Source: CAJBLF01 sp964418415
GTDB taxonomy: Bacteria; Patescibacteriota; Gracilibacteria; Absconditabacterales; Absconditicoccaceae
Direction of reading: 5' to 3'
DNA: 26,997 nucleotides
NCBI GenBank assembly: GCA_964418415.1
Contig: CAYQLB010000013.1
Span: 1-26,997, forward strand
Shown piece by piece: positions 6,755 through 16,174 of this stretch (its first letter is position 1; each line of letters begins with the position of its first letter). The notes below the pieces were generated by a model. That model saw only the letters and a list, made by a program, of their open reading frames with translations. It was not told where the DNA came from and did not search any database. Position numbers and translations under genes: made by a program.

Positions 6755-8695
6755 ATGAAAATAGCCAATATTAAGATTTCTAACCTATTGAGTTATCCAT
6801 ATCAGCCGGATTTTTCTAAAATCGAAGGTATTAAATTTTATAATAGACCAAATAATAATGTTAATGTCCTTATCTGACCTAATGGTGCAGGTAAGAGTTG
6901 ATTCTTACATATCATCAAACAGATTATGAGAGTCGGCCTTATGAATGATTATATTTATCATAAAAAACATATTTCAGACTCTACGGCCATGAATCAAACT
7001 ATTGTTTTACATGAACAACAGTTGGAATGATTACATCCTCATTTTAGGACTTCTGATAAAGAATCAAAAGTACTTATACAGGTTGTTTTGACTGAATATG
7101 ATTATGATAATATGCATTATATCGCTGATCATGCTAATATTTTTAATTCCTTGATCAAACAGTATAGTTCCTTGAATATCCAATATCCTGAATTTCCTCT
7201 TGATCAGATTCAACACATTCCTAGTACTCTTACTTTAGAATTCTCCTTTGATCTACAAAAGGGTTTAATTGTTCTCAATGAACAACAATTTTCTCCAGAG
7301 GAACAATTCGTTGTTTTGTATCTCAAAAATATAGAGCTTCTGCAAATCTGTATAGATATCTACAATGAATTTGTTGGTATCGGCAAAGAAAATACATTAC
7401 AACCACTCAAAAACTGAATCGCTTTTATTGGTACCAGAAGAACGCTTACTAATATTCCTCATGCGGTTGATCCACATACACGAAATGAGCTTATAGGCGA
7501 CAAAGATTGTTCATGACATCATGCATCGCTTTGATTTTATTTGTGTGTTAAAAAAATTTGGAATGTTATTTCCGATCATTGGAATCTTAAAATGACTACA
7601 AAAAATATTGCGAATTATCCTGAAAGATTAGCATCATCTGACTTTTATACTTCGTTATCATTTATTATAAAAAAATATTTCAATAGAATACTTCATGTTG
7701 AATTTAAAAACGATATGCTTTATTTCTTTCTTGTGGATGTATTTGGTAATATCCTTTCTTTCTCTGAACTTAGTGATGGTGAACAATCACTTCTATCGAT
7801 CATATTTACACTTTATGGGTATGATCTCAAAGATGGTATGGTTATTATCGATGAGCCAGAGATCCATTTTCATCCTCAGATGCAGAGAAGTTTTTCAAGA
7901 ATGGTTGAAAAGATTAATCAAAATATTGGAACACAGTTTATTATATCTACTTACTCTCCTCTACTTATCAATGAATCAAATATAGCCAATGTATATAGAT
8001 TCTCTAAAATCGATGGAGAAACTCATATAAAGAATCCTTTCTTCACGCTTTCATCTGATGAAGCAAGTTTGGTGCATCTCCTCAAATTCGAAAATCTTTC
8101 CAAGATATTTTTCGTCAACAATATCATTATGGTTGAATGAGAAACTGATGCATATTTCTTTGATTTTTATTTAAGATATCTTCATACTTTACCAGAATGG
8201 AAAAATATTGTTAGAGATTATGAGATTATCAATATCAATGGAAAATGAAGTTATAAAATATGGAGTAAGTTTCTTGATAGATTCGGTTTACATACCTATT
8301 TTATCGGTGACTGGGATAATATTGTTGATTATGGATTTATGACACAAAGTGATCTCAGCTCTTATTATAAGCAGACAAGGTCGTATTATGCATGACTCAA
8401 AAAAAGTGGTAAGACACATCGTCATTACAATAAATTGGTCGATACTATCAGAAATATGTTTCCTCAGAAATATAAACAATTGATAGCGAGTATAGATGGA
8501 ATGTATCCTAAAAATATTTTCATTCTCAAAAAATGAGATATCGAAACGTATCTTGGTATGCCAGAAAAAGGACTGGAAAATACGGTAAATTTTTGTCACA
8601 AGAACTTCAAAAATTGGATGGCAAATAAAAATTTTGATGCCTGTAGACAGGAATTCTGAGAAATTTTTACGAAAATTTTTTCATCGAAGATTTAA
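6755..8695 (+). CDS. OLD-family ATP-dependent nuclease (ABC ATPase + TOPRIM)
   Basis: A 646-residue frame with UGA-Gly. The N-terminal half is an SMC/RecF-like ATPase: Walker A GPNGAGKS (41-48, first Gly is UGA), signature LSDGEQS (339-345), Walker B VIIDEPE and a switch motif STYSP (398-402) that has Tyr where OLD and RecF relatives usually have His. The C-terminal half is a TOPRIM nuclease: VEGETD (460-465, catalytic Glu), IGDWDN (517-522, DxD) and KKGDIETYL. OLD proteins, including GajA of the Gabija system, act in phage defence or DNA repair. No GajB-like helicase lies next to it, so it looks like a stand-alone OLD. It has its own promoter and terminator and follows an IS. Confidence 0.92.
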
Positions 8696-8714
8696 TTCTT
8701 TATTGTTTTTTTAT

Positions 8715-8745
8715 AAAAAAATCCATCACTAGTGATGGATTTTTT
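8715..8745. terminator. Bidirectional rho-independent terminator
   Basis: A near-perfect palindrome: A run, ATCCATCACT, AGTGATGGAT, T run. It can end transcription of the OLD gene on the plus strand and of the coiled-coil gene (ending at 8767) on the minus strand. Confidence 0.92.
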
Positions 8746-8766
8746 ATCTCTTATATGATATAAAGT

Positions 8767-9657
8767 CTAAATGGCATATGCGGCTATATTTTCTATGTAG
8801 TAGCTATATGCTAATATGCTTCCTCATATTATAATAATCAGAAAGATGATAAATGCGATTATAAGGATCCGGTTCTTTTTTTTCTCTATTTTTATCTGCT
8901 CATCAATATCAAGAAGTTTGCTGTTTAAAAAGTTTTCTTTGTTATTTTCATTGATCATTACGATATTCTGGAGCTTCTGTTCTATTTCTGTTAATCTTCC
9001 TTGGAGATTAGCTATAAATCTATTTTTCTCATCTATGATAGCATCCTTCATTTGTTCTTTCTCTGTGATGCTTTTGTGGAGAATGGCTATCTTTTTGAAC
9101 TTATTTTCTACCTCTTGCAATCTTTGTTGAAGAATGCTAATTGTTTTTGTTCTTTCTTCTATAATCTTATCTTTATTGCTGTCGCCTTCATGCTCAGCTA
9201 TCATTCTTTTGAGTCTTGCTTCTGCTTCTTGAAGTTTTTGTTGAAGAACGTATATGGATTTATTTTTTTCATCCAATGCTCTATTTTTGTCCTCGATCAC
9301 TTTATCTTTTTCTCTATAGACCACCAAGAATTTGCTTATATTTTCATTCATTACTTTGATTTGTTCTTTATGTAATGTTGTCTGTTGTTGTTTGGCCTGA
9401 AGTTGATATTCCTGTTGTTGGATAACTGCTTGCTGATATATATGTTGAGGAGTTTCTTTGACAATATCTTTTTCCGGCACAGGAATAGTTTTCTTATTCT
9501 CTTCCATTTTCTTAGGGTTTTGCATTCTCTCATAGAATCTTGTTATTTCTTCTTCTATCTTATCTATATTGTTTGCTTCCCAAACTTCTTGTGATATTTG
9601 AATCTCTTGTTTGAGTGTCTGTATATCTGATTTGATAGTTTCAATAATTATATTCAT
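8767..9657 (-). CDS. Coiled-coil protein with C-terminal membrane anchor
   Basis: 296 residues ending in TAG; UGA-Gly adds a short tail (GGSILAYSYYIENIAAYAI) to the hydrophobic end. Residues about 1-260 are charged heptad-rich coiled coil with recurring LQQ(K/R)LQE and EKNK phrases and a Gln-rich patch (QQQEYQLQAKQQQ). Residues about 263-290 (RILIIAFIIFLIIII..) form one membrane segment, so most of the protein faces the cytoplasm. The coiled-coil and anchor plan, and phrases such as EEKNK..VLQQR, are shared with the HTH protein at 9999-10571, suggesting paralogy. The start ATG lies inside the preceding gene. Function unknown. Confidence 0.85.
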
Positions 9658-9860
9658 TTCTTGATTTTTTCCTTTATTTCATAGATTGCCTCAATATTAT
9701 TTATTCTTTCCATTAATGGTTTCTTTATGTTGTTCAGTTCTTTGACAAATCTCAGTCTATCAATCATTTTCTTTATCAAATAGGTAATGAACGCAAAAAT
9801 AGGAAATACAAGAATTCCTATAATGATGTATATTTGGTAATGAATAAGTGTTTTTAGCAT
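9648..9860 (-). CDS. Small membrane protein (70 aa)
   Basis: MLKTLIHYQIYIIIGILVFPIF.. gives one N-terminal membrane segment followed by a charged helix (KKMIDRLRFVKELNNIKKPLMERINNIEAIYEIKEKIKK). AAGGA just before the ATG supports this start. Under the standard code the gene would end at a UGA overlapping the next ATG; with UGA-Gly it goes on to TAA and overlaps the coiled-coil gene by 10 bp, which suggests translational coupling. A good promoter lies upstream. It probably works with the coiled-coil protein at the membrane. Family unknown. Confidence 0.75.
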
Positions 9861-9895
9861 ATTCCTTGAGTGGTGATATGGGTAAAACAATATAT

Positions 9896-9923
9896 TTTAT
9901 ATTTATTATATATAAAAAGTCAA
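9896..9923 (-). promoter_or_regulatory. Promoter for the small membrane / coiled-coil gene pair
   Basis: On the minus strand: TTGACT (9923-9918), a 16-bp spacer and TATAAA (9901-9896). The expected transcript start is near 9889, giving a leader of about 30 nt. It lies downstream of the terminator of the HTH gene, so the pair is transcribed on its own. Confidence 0.6.
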
Positions 9924-9948
9924 TACAATTTGTGTATAAGAAAATATT

Positions 9949-9981
9949 AAAAAAAACTCCTACTTTGTACTGGAGTTTCTT
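9949..9981 (-). terminator. Rho-independent terminator of the HTH coiled-coil gene
   Basis: On the minus strand AAACTCC pairs with GGAGTTT across an 11-nt loop and is followed by a long U run. It lies 18 nt after the TAA of the gene at 9999-10571. Confidence 0.8.
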
Positions 9982-9998
9982 TTGTTTTATGTTGGGTG

Positions 9999-10571
9999 TT
10001 ATCCCTTAAGAATGAAAAATCCTGCAACGATGATAAATATGAGTGAAAGTGCTATGAATATAAGGTTTTTGAGCTTTTCGTTTTTGATCATACCTTTAAG
10101 TTGTCAGATTTTTTCTTCTAACTTCTGTTTCTCTATAATAGCCTCTTGTTTCTCTTTGTTATAATCAGGCAATGCAACCATATGCTGTATTTTTGTCTCT
10201 AATTCTGAGACTCTTTGTTGAAGAACGAAGATCATCTTGTTTTTTTCCTCAAGCATTTTTTCTTTTTCTTTGAAAATAAGAAAAAACTTCTCGATTTTCT
10301 GATCTATAGCATTTTCTACCTCACTCTTGTTCGCTAATCCTGTATTTGATGATGTGCTGGTTGATTGATTGATGATTTCTGAGCTTAGCTCTTGATGAAG
10401 TGTTGTAAATTCTTGCTTAAGTGATATTACTTCCTCCTTTGCTAACAATACTTTGTTTGCTATTTTCTTGTAAGAAAGCTTACCATTTTTGATATACCTA
10501 TCAATAGTCCTGGTAGAAATATTAAGAGATTTTGCTGCAACTTCCCTTGTTACATTGTACGTTTTACTCAT
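9999..10571 (-). CDS. HTH + coiled coil + C-terminal membrane anchor protein
   Basis: 190 residues, made continuous by one UGA-Gly near the end. Residues about 6-45 (TREVAAKSLNISTRTIDRYI..GKLSYKKIANKVLLAKEEV) look like an excisionase/MerR-type winged HTH. Residues about 90-150 are coiled coil (KEKEKMLEEKNKMIFVLQQR). Residues about 162-188 (LIFIALSLIFIIVAGFFIL) are a single membrane segment. This order suggests a DNA-binding protein tethered to the membrane, perhaps linking DNA to the envelope or acting as a membrane regulator; that is inference. AGGT before the ATG is a plausible ribosome binding site. An 8-bp palindrome ATACGTAT lies just upstream and could be an operator. Confidence 0.85.
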
Positions 10572-10666
10572 AATTACCTGTCATTTAATAATTTAAAATA
10601 CGTATACAATTAGCCTATCCATAGATGAGATATGGCATTCTTGCAATCTTGTTTCCTTATTTTTGT

Positions 10667-10915
10667 TTATTGGTTGAGATCGAATTTGGTTGGTTCTGAA
10701 TATTTGATATCTTTTAATAGTGTTTGAATATAGATAGTTATTAATACTCCTTCTATCATACCTAAGAAAAGTATTCGTGGATAAATCCCTATGAAACTTG
10801 GCATCCCTCATAAGAAAGAAATCTCAACCGGAGTGGCAACATTTTGGAAATATGGTATCCGGAGAAAGATAAAAATCATGATGATGAGTGTCAGATAGAG
10901 TGTTTTTCCTTTCAT
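10667..10915 (-). CDS. Small membrane protein (82 aa)
   Basis: MKGKTLYLTLIIMIFIFLRIPYFQ.. has an N-terminal membrane segment and a second hydrophobic stretch (FIGIYPRILFLGMIEGVLITIYI), ending ..EPTKFDLNQ at TAA. One UGA (F-L-UGA-G-M) reads as Gly. It lies 46 nt after the holin-like gene and is probably cotranscribed with it. I do not recognise the family. Confidence 0.75.
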
Positions 10916-10961
10916 TTTTATATGTGTTATTTATTAGATAAAGATATTTTGGTAATACTGA

Positions 10962-11345
10962 CTATATTATTTTTTTGATGAGGAAGTAGATAGCACTGAG
11001 AATGATTGAGAGTATTGCTGTTTGTATTATTGTTCCAAGTTGTACGCCAATTCCTACATCTAGATAATTCACAGTCTGTTCAAAGATATATAGTACACCT
11101 AGGTTGATGATGAGTGAGAAGAGTCCTAACGTAAATACTCTTATCGGTAGTGTTAAAATTTTGAGGATGTTTTTGAGTACGGAATTAATTAGCCAGAATA
11201 CGATACCAAGAATACCAAATATAATGTAGGTGTCTTTGTAGATAGAAGTAATTTTGAATCCGAGTTCTGGTACATAATGTACGATAGCGTATAATACTGC
11301 TCCATTTACTATGATATTGATTAGCAGGTGTTTTAATGGTCTCAT
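10962..11345 (-). CDS. Phage holin family IV-like four-helix membrane protein
   Basis: 127 residues starting MRPLKHLLINIIVNGAVLYA with four hydrophobic segments and the phrases FWLINSVLKNILKILTLPI and FTLGLFSLIINLGVLYI, the hallmark of the small membrane family annotated as phage holin family protein (DUF360/PF04020). In most bacteria this is a chromosomal housekeeping membrane protein of unknown role, not a true holin. There is no phage context. It ends in TAG and has no UGA codon. Confidence 0.88.
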   Translation of the reverse strand: MRPLKHLLINIIVNGAVLYAIVHYVPELGFKITSIYKDTYIIFGILGIVFWLINSVLKNILKILTLPIRVFTLGLFSLIINLGVLYIFEQTVNYLDVGIGVQLGTIIQTAILSIILSAIYFLIKKII

Positions 11346-11496
11346 ACGCTCGTCTCTTGAAGTATTAAAATGATGTATTATTTTGTTGTTGGTTGTTAAT
11401 TTTTACTTATCTGTCTGTGTTTTTCAATATCAATTGTCTTTTGTTTTTGACAAATGTTTGACATTTTCGTTAAAAAATTGTCAAATTCTGTCTTAA

Positions 11497-11904
11497 TTAG
11501 TCTTCTATAAGATTATCAAAGGTGTCTTCTTGACCATCTTTAAGATATTTATGGATAGCATTTCTTGTCGCTAATATGGCAATAACTCCTGCTCTTTTTC
11601 TTCTTGGAGATACTTCGAATCCGCGGTCTACCATCGTTTGATATGTTCGATGCAGAATGTCTTCTATTGGAGTTCCGATAATGAATTCTGATAAGAAGCT
11701 AGCAGCTGCTGTAGTAATGTTTGAACAATTGCCATCATAACTATATTCTGTTATTTTGTTGTCTTTTATTGTTAGATATACGACAATATCATCTCAACAG
11801 ATAAAATTTCCCTCATGTTGTTTGATAGTACATTCCTTCATGGCAAAGTTTTTGAGAGGGTTTTTACTGTATTCTTGTATCATGAGACTATTTTCTTCAC
11901 TCAT
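11497..11904 (-). CDS. NifU/IscU-like Fe-S scaffold protein
   Basis: 135 residues. It matches the NifU N-terminal / SufU fold: NFICGDDIVVYLTIKDNKI (first ligand C36, its Gly encoded by UGA), YDGNCSNITTAAASFLSE (C60, in place of GCAIS..SAS) and a C-terminal SPRRKRAGVIAILATRNAI. The usual third Cys (RxKCA) is Ala105. In IscU/SufU three Cys hold the cluster or zinc, so this copy may bind metal differently or have another role. It is the third Fe-S-type gene in the window, though about 2.3 kb from sufB and not in the same tight cluster. Confidence 0.82.
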
Positions 11905-11986
11905 ACTATAGTCCATAAAGTCTAAAGTCTTTAAGGTCCATAAAGTTACTGAAAAATCTGACTTTATAGACTTTCGACTGAATATA

Positions 11987-12259
11987 TTAGTCGATTCTGT
12001 ATCGGAGATGCTCTATGAGTTTTTTAATCATAAGAATGATCTTATTGCTAATTTCTACAAATCACTTGGTTGCTATAATTTCTAGACGATCTATGTGATT
12101 TGCTATCTTTTCTACAGCGATCAAAAATTTGTTAGAATTTATTTCTAATATTACGTCGTAAGATCCATCTGTATTTTCGGTAAATACAGCGTGTACATTG
12201 TCTAAGTCTATGGTTTGTTGTACTGTGTCCAATTGGGTTACGAGCGTCGTTTGATTCAT
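11987..12259 (-). CDS. Hypothetical protein (90 aa)
   Basis: MNQTTLVTQLDTVQQTIDLDNVHAV.. with a beta-rich middle (FTENTDGSYDVILEINSNKFLIAVEKI) and a helical end (ISNKIILMIKKLIEHLRYRID). One UGA-Gly joins the two parts; it ends in TAA. Small, acidic N-terminus, no membrane segment, no family recognised. It is divergent from the AbiEi-like gene; about 160 bp of promoter DNA lie between them. Confidence 0.7.
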
Positions 12260-12357
12260 ATCTTTGTAATATATAAAAATATGGGTAAGCGACTTTTTAT
12301 CCTTTCGTTGAATAAATGCAATAGAAAAACCGTTCAGATTTTTATGGAAAAATCGTC

Positions 12358-12385
12358 TTGATTTTTTTGTAAGGAACGTTATATT
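12358..12385 (+). promoter_or_regulatory. Promoter for the AbiEi-like gene
   Basis: TTGATT (12358-12363), a 16-bp spacer and TATATT (12380-12385). The expected transcript start is about 12392, 28 nt before the ATG. Confidence 0.5.
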
Positions 12386-12419
12386 TTTTTATATTTACTT
12401 TGTAGGTAGTTACTGGTTT

Positions 12420-13190
12420 ATGTCAAATAAAGTTTTTGACAACCTTGTCAAAAGGTTGATAAAATCAAAAGGAAAGCTTATTGACGGGGAAAAAATGGCA
12501 GTCTTGTTGAAATCCTGTATGAGTGAAGATTTTTCTGTACAAAAAATGTATAAGATGATTTATTATCTCAAAGTTAGGGGATATCTAGAAAATCTTAAAA
12601 AAAACATCTTTTTTGTTAAGGATCCAGAACGTAGTTATTCTAAGGAAGAAATTATGGATATTTTTTATCGGACTATCGTTAAAAAACATTGTGCTAACTT
12701 TCTCAAAGGTCATCGATATATCGGCTGATTGAAAGCTTTGGAATTGAATCTATCTTCTTATGATATTCCTGATGAACTGACTATTGTTAACCAATATAAG
12801 CAAGCTACGGAAGTTCTTATGTTTGATAAACAAGCGGTTTTTAAGACTTATGCAAAAAATAAGACCGACAGTCTCTTTGGATTCTTTCGAAAATTGACTA
12901 AAAAGACAAAAATATGACATCTCACTTTCCCTATTGCTGGATTGGAGCTCGCTATGGTAGAAAGTCTCTATAACCCAGGCATGATTTCCCAAGGATATAT
13001 TAATGAATTGATTAAAAAAGTTATCAGGAAGTACCACAAAACTCTTGATATCAAGGTTTGGGAATCAATTTTAAAAAAAAATAAACACAATACGAGTATC
13101 AATAGGCTGTATGAGCTTAGCAAGTCCATAGATCCTGAGTTAGCTGATAAGCTAAAAAATCTTATTAAGAGATATGGATACTTTATATAA
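12420..13190 (+). CDS. AbiEi-like winged-helix protein (antitoxin-type regulator)
   Basis: 256 residues, with UGA-Gly codons joining three apparent ORFs. The N-terminus (MSNKVFDNLVKRLIKSKGKLI..MYKMIYYLKVRGYLENL) looks like a winged helix. The rest (HRYIGGLKALELN, the block HLTFPIAGLELAMVESLYNP with Gly-rich turns, and the end IKRYGYFI) resembles the C-terminal domain of AbiEi antitoxins and related transcriptional regulators. No AbiEii nucleotidyltransferase lies beside it: the next genes are Nudix hydrolases on the other strand. It is therefore either an orphan regulator or has a distant partner. Family call is by pattern memory and moderately certain. Confidence 0.65.
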
Positions 13191-13202
13191 ACAATTAATT
13201 GA

Positions 13203-13703
13203 TTAATGAATTACGAATTCTGTTAAATATTTTTTCATATTTGTAAGATATTTTTCTGAATGCAATTCTATATCCTTTTCTAATTCTTTGGGTGATATCC
13301 ATTTTATTGTTTCTACTTCTTCCTCTTGAATTTTAAATTCTGAAATGTCTTTGTCTACAGTAGCGAAAAATCGTTGTCAGAAATAATGTCTTTCTTTTTC
13401 TATCTTGTATTTTGGTCATTTTATGAATTGAAGTCATGTTATCCCTAATTCTTCTTTTGTTTCTTTTTTGATATTATCCTCATAAGTTTCTCCTTTTTCA
13501 ACAGTACCAGCTAAAGAAGGTCATCGTTTTCCTGGATTATGAGATTTATTATATGATCTTTGGGCTATAAGAATTTCTCATCTGCTGTTTGTTAATCGTA
13601 ACGCTGAAACTCTATAATACTCATTTATAGGATCTATATTTTCTTTAGATTTGTATCAGACGATATTGTCGTTTTCATCCACGACGATAAAAAGGTTTCA
13701 CAT
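13203..13703 (-). CDS. Nudix hydrolase, IPP isomerase / YfcD-like
   Basis: 166 residues. The Nudix box is complete at 66-88: G66, E72, then KETKEELGI (Lys for the usual Arg). Flanking phrases INEYYRVSALRLTNSRGEILIAQR and SYNKSHNPGKRGPSLAGTVEKGE resemble the YfcD/IPP-isomerase branch, which hydrolyses nucleoside diphosphate derivatives or isomerises isopentenyl diphosphate; here hydrolase is more likely because no isoprenoid genes are nearby. Start ATG-UGA (Met-Gly) with AAGG close upstream. Five further in-frame UGA read as Gly. It ends 12 bp from the convergent AbiEi-like gene and is the last gene of the sufC-led cluster. Confidence 0.88.
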
Positions 13704-13729
13704 ACACCTTATTGAACAAAATAAAATAT

Positions 13730-14173
13730 TTATCCTATTTTCTTGAATAATTCCTTGCTTGATGTTCCTCCCTGTACTTTCATTATGGGAGTGTTTTTAT
13801 TTTCTAAGAAATCTTTGATTCTTTCTGTATGTTTAGGTGGCGTATTAGATGGTATGTCATTCCATGAAAAATACTGTATATCTCTTGCTTCTTCGTTTAA
13901 TGTGATCTGTCCTCAGATTTTTTTACATGCAAAGAGAAAGACTATTTCATTGTTTTCTGGCTTACTGTAGATTCCAATTAATCTGGTAATGTCTATTTCC
14001 AATCCTGTTTCTTCTTTTGCTTCACGAATCATTGCATTTCGAGGAGTTTCTCCCTGTTCCATCCCTCATCCAGGCAGATTCCAAAAATCATAATCATTTC
14101 TTAAGCATAGAAGTACGCGATTGTTGTCGTCCTGTATAATTCCAAATACTCCTATAGTGAAGGTTGGTTTCAT
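13730..14173 (-). CDS. Nudix hydrolase, MutT-like
   Basis: 147 residues, canonical Nudix box at 36-58: G36 (encoded by UGA in LPGGGMEQGE), E42, R50-E51, E54-E55, G57. The order beta strand, DFWNLPGGGMEQGETPRNAMIREAKEETGLEI, then FLFACK matches MutT/NudG-type pyrophosphatases that act on nucleoside triphosphates or other X-diphosphates. The substrate is not determined. It lies 26 nt upstream of the other Nudix gene and 63 nt after sufB, so it is probably cotranscribed. Confidence 0.9.
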
Positions 14174-14236
14174 CTTTTTATATAGACAATATAGAACTAT
14201 TCTCCTGAGTATTATATAGAAATAATGTTCTTGTAT

Positions 14237-15622
14237 TTATCCTATAGATCCTTCCATTTCAAGTTCTACTAATTTATTGAGTTCTCCTGCATATTCGAGG
14301 GGGAGTTTTTTGATTACCGAAGAGAAGAATCCATTGACGATCATAGTGGTCGCTTTGTCCTGAGAAAGTCAACGAGCCATGAGGTAGAAAAGTTCAGATT
14401 CATCAATTTTTCCTGCGCTAGCTTCATGGGCTACTATAGCGCTGTCATTGTCGGATTGGATGAGTGGAATGGTATTGGATACTGAATTATCGTCGAATAA
14501 TAGGGCATCACATTGGATGTGATTAGTTGCTCATTCCGCTCATTTAGCGATTTTGACTAATCCGCGGTAGGTGTTGATGCCACCAGCTTTCGAAATAGAC
14601 TTAGCGACTATGTTTGATGATGTGTATTTGCCTATATGAATAACTTTGGACCCGGTGTCTTGATGTTGTCACTGTCCTGCCACAGCAATTCATAACATAT
14701 CCGTTTTGCTATAATCTCATTTTAAGATAGAACATGGATATAACATGGTAGTGTATGAACCAAGATTACCATTGACCCGTTCCATATATCCATACTCCTC
14801 TACTATCGCTCTTTTTGTATTTAGGTTGTAGGTGTTTGTTGATCGATTTTCTACAGACGAATATTTCATCTTGGCATTCTTTCACACAAAAATTTCTACT
14901 AATCCTGCATGTAATGATGCTTTATCAAACTTTGGTGCAGAACATCCTTCGATATAACTTCCTTCTGCTTCATCTTCTATGATGATCATCGTATGTTCAA
15001 ATTGTCCTCCTGCATACGTGTTCATGCGGAAATATGCTTGCAAGGGATCGGTGAGTTTAACTCATTTTGGTACGTAAATAAATGTTCATCCACTTCGAAC
15101 AGCCCCATGGAGTGCAGCAAATATATGATCAGTTGCTGGTACTAATTTCATGAAATATTTTTTCACTAATTCCGGATATTTGATCACAGCTTGCGGCATA
15201 TCTTCGAAAATAATTCCTTGTTTGGATCGTTTTTCCTGTATTTGATGATAGACATTTAGTGAGTCGTATTGTCCTCCTGCACCAGCAAGATATTTTTGTT
15301 CTGCTTCTGGGATCCCCAATCTCTGGAATTTCTCTTTGATCTCTTTTGGTACATCCTCTCGGTTATTTGCGTATCATTCATTGTCTTTATGAGGTTTAGC
15401 ATAATATATAATTTCTTGTATATCTAATTTTTCTAAACCCGGTCATCGATTCGGAAGTTTCATTTTCTGGAAAATTTTCAAACATTCTAAACGATGTTGT
15501 AACATCCGTTCTGGTTCTTTTTGATCAGCGGAAATTTTTTTTACCGTATCTTCTGTTAGACCGGTCAAATAAAGATCATATTGTATATTATCTTTTGACT
15601 CCAATGTCGACTTGAGGGACAT
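14237..15622 (-). CDS. sufB: Fe-S cluster assembly scaffold SufB
   Basis: 461 residues, the usual SufB length, with 11 UGA all at Gly positions. Recognisable blocks: YAKPHKDNEGYANNREDVP near the N-terminus, FIYVPKGVKLTDPLQAYFRM, the YAGGQFEHT..EGCSAP core around residues 205-225, and the C-terminal ESELFYLMARGLSQDKATTM. SufB is the scaffold where SufC ATPase helps build Fe-S clusters. It overlaps the end of the upstream Nudix-like gene by 35 bp in another frame. SufC is encoded in the same cluster but three genes away; no sufD or sufS is seen, so SufB may work as a SufBC pair. Confidence 0.96.
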
Positions 15623-16163
15623 TTTTCTGTTTTTTTATCGATAAAATATCTCTATCTTTGTGTGCTAAAAGCGTTTGCAGGATTTCATCTTTAACCTTCA
15701 AAAAGAATTTTTTTTCTTCTTCGTTTTGCATATATTCTTCAGCTTTGTGGAGATCTATGAATGCCGCAATATGTCTTTTGTCTGTAGGATTGAGTTCGAG
15801 ATATTCCTTGGTAAGTACATACAAGAACATTTCTACTTTTTTGAAACCGTATTGTTTTTGTTTGAGAAATGATCAGAGATGTTTTTGGAGTACAATATCT
15901 TTTTCTTTAATTCATGATTCTTCCTCTATCTCTTGTAGCGCTGTTTGCTGAATTGTTCATCATCTTTCTATTTTTCCTTTGGTGAATGCTCATAGTTTGA
16001 ATTTTTTAATAGTTTCCTCTGGTGTTCTTTTGATGATATTATACAGTAACTTTCTAATCATAGCTACATATTCTTTTTTTGCTAATTTCTTCGTCAGTAC
16101 TATCTTCTCTGTTCTTGGGTCTATCACAATTCCTCCTGCAGAATATTTTTTTATATTATCCAT
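15588..16163 (-). CDS. Nudix-like protein with altered box
   Basis: 191 residues starting MDNIKKYSAGGIVIDPRTEKIVLTK. A Nudix box is present at 63-85 (GKIERGGTIQQTALQEIEEESGI), but the Glu after G-x5 is Gly69 and the Arg before EU is Gln77; the catalytic EIEEE core is kept. Gly68 and Gly69 are two consecutive UGA. The ending is Lys-rich. Hydrolase activity on a nucleotide is likely but the altered loop may shift substrate or activity. Six UGA-Gly in total. Its stop lies inside sufB, so the two are probably coupled. Confidence 0.82.
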
Positions 16164-16174
16164 ATATGTGTTTT

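Noticed and set aside
8824..9594. Plus-strand ORFs of 60-124 codons opposite the coiled-coil gene
   Set aside because: Antisense shadows, low-complexity Phe/Leu/Ser-rich reading of Lys/Glu codons.
10962..11345. Prophage lysis gene
   Set aside because: The holin-family label applies to a widespread chromosomal membrane protein; no phage structural or lysis genes are near.
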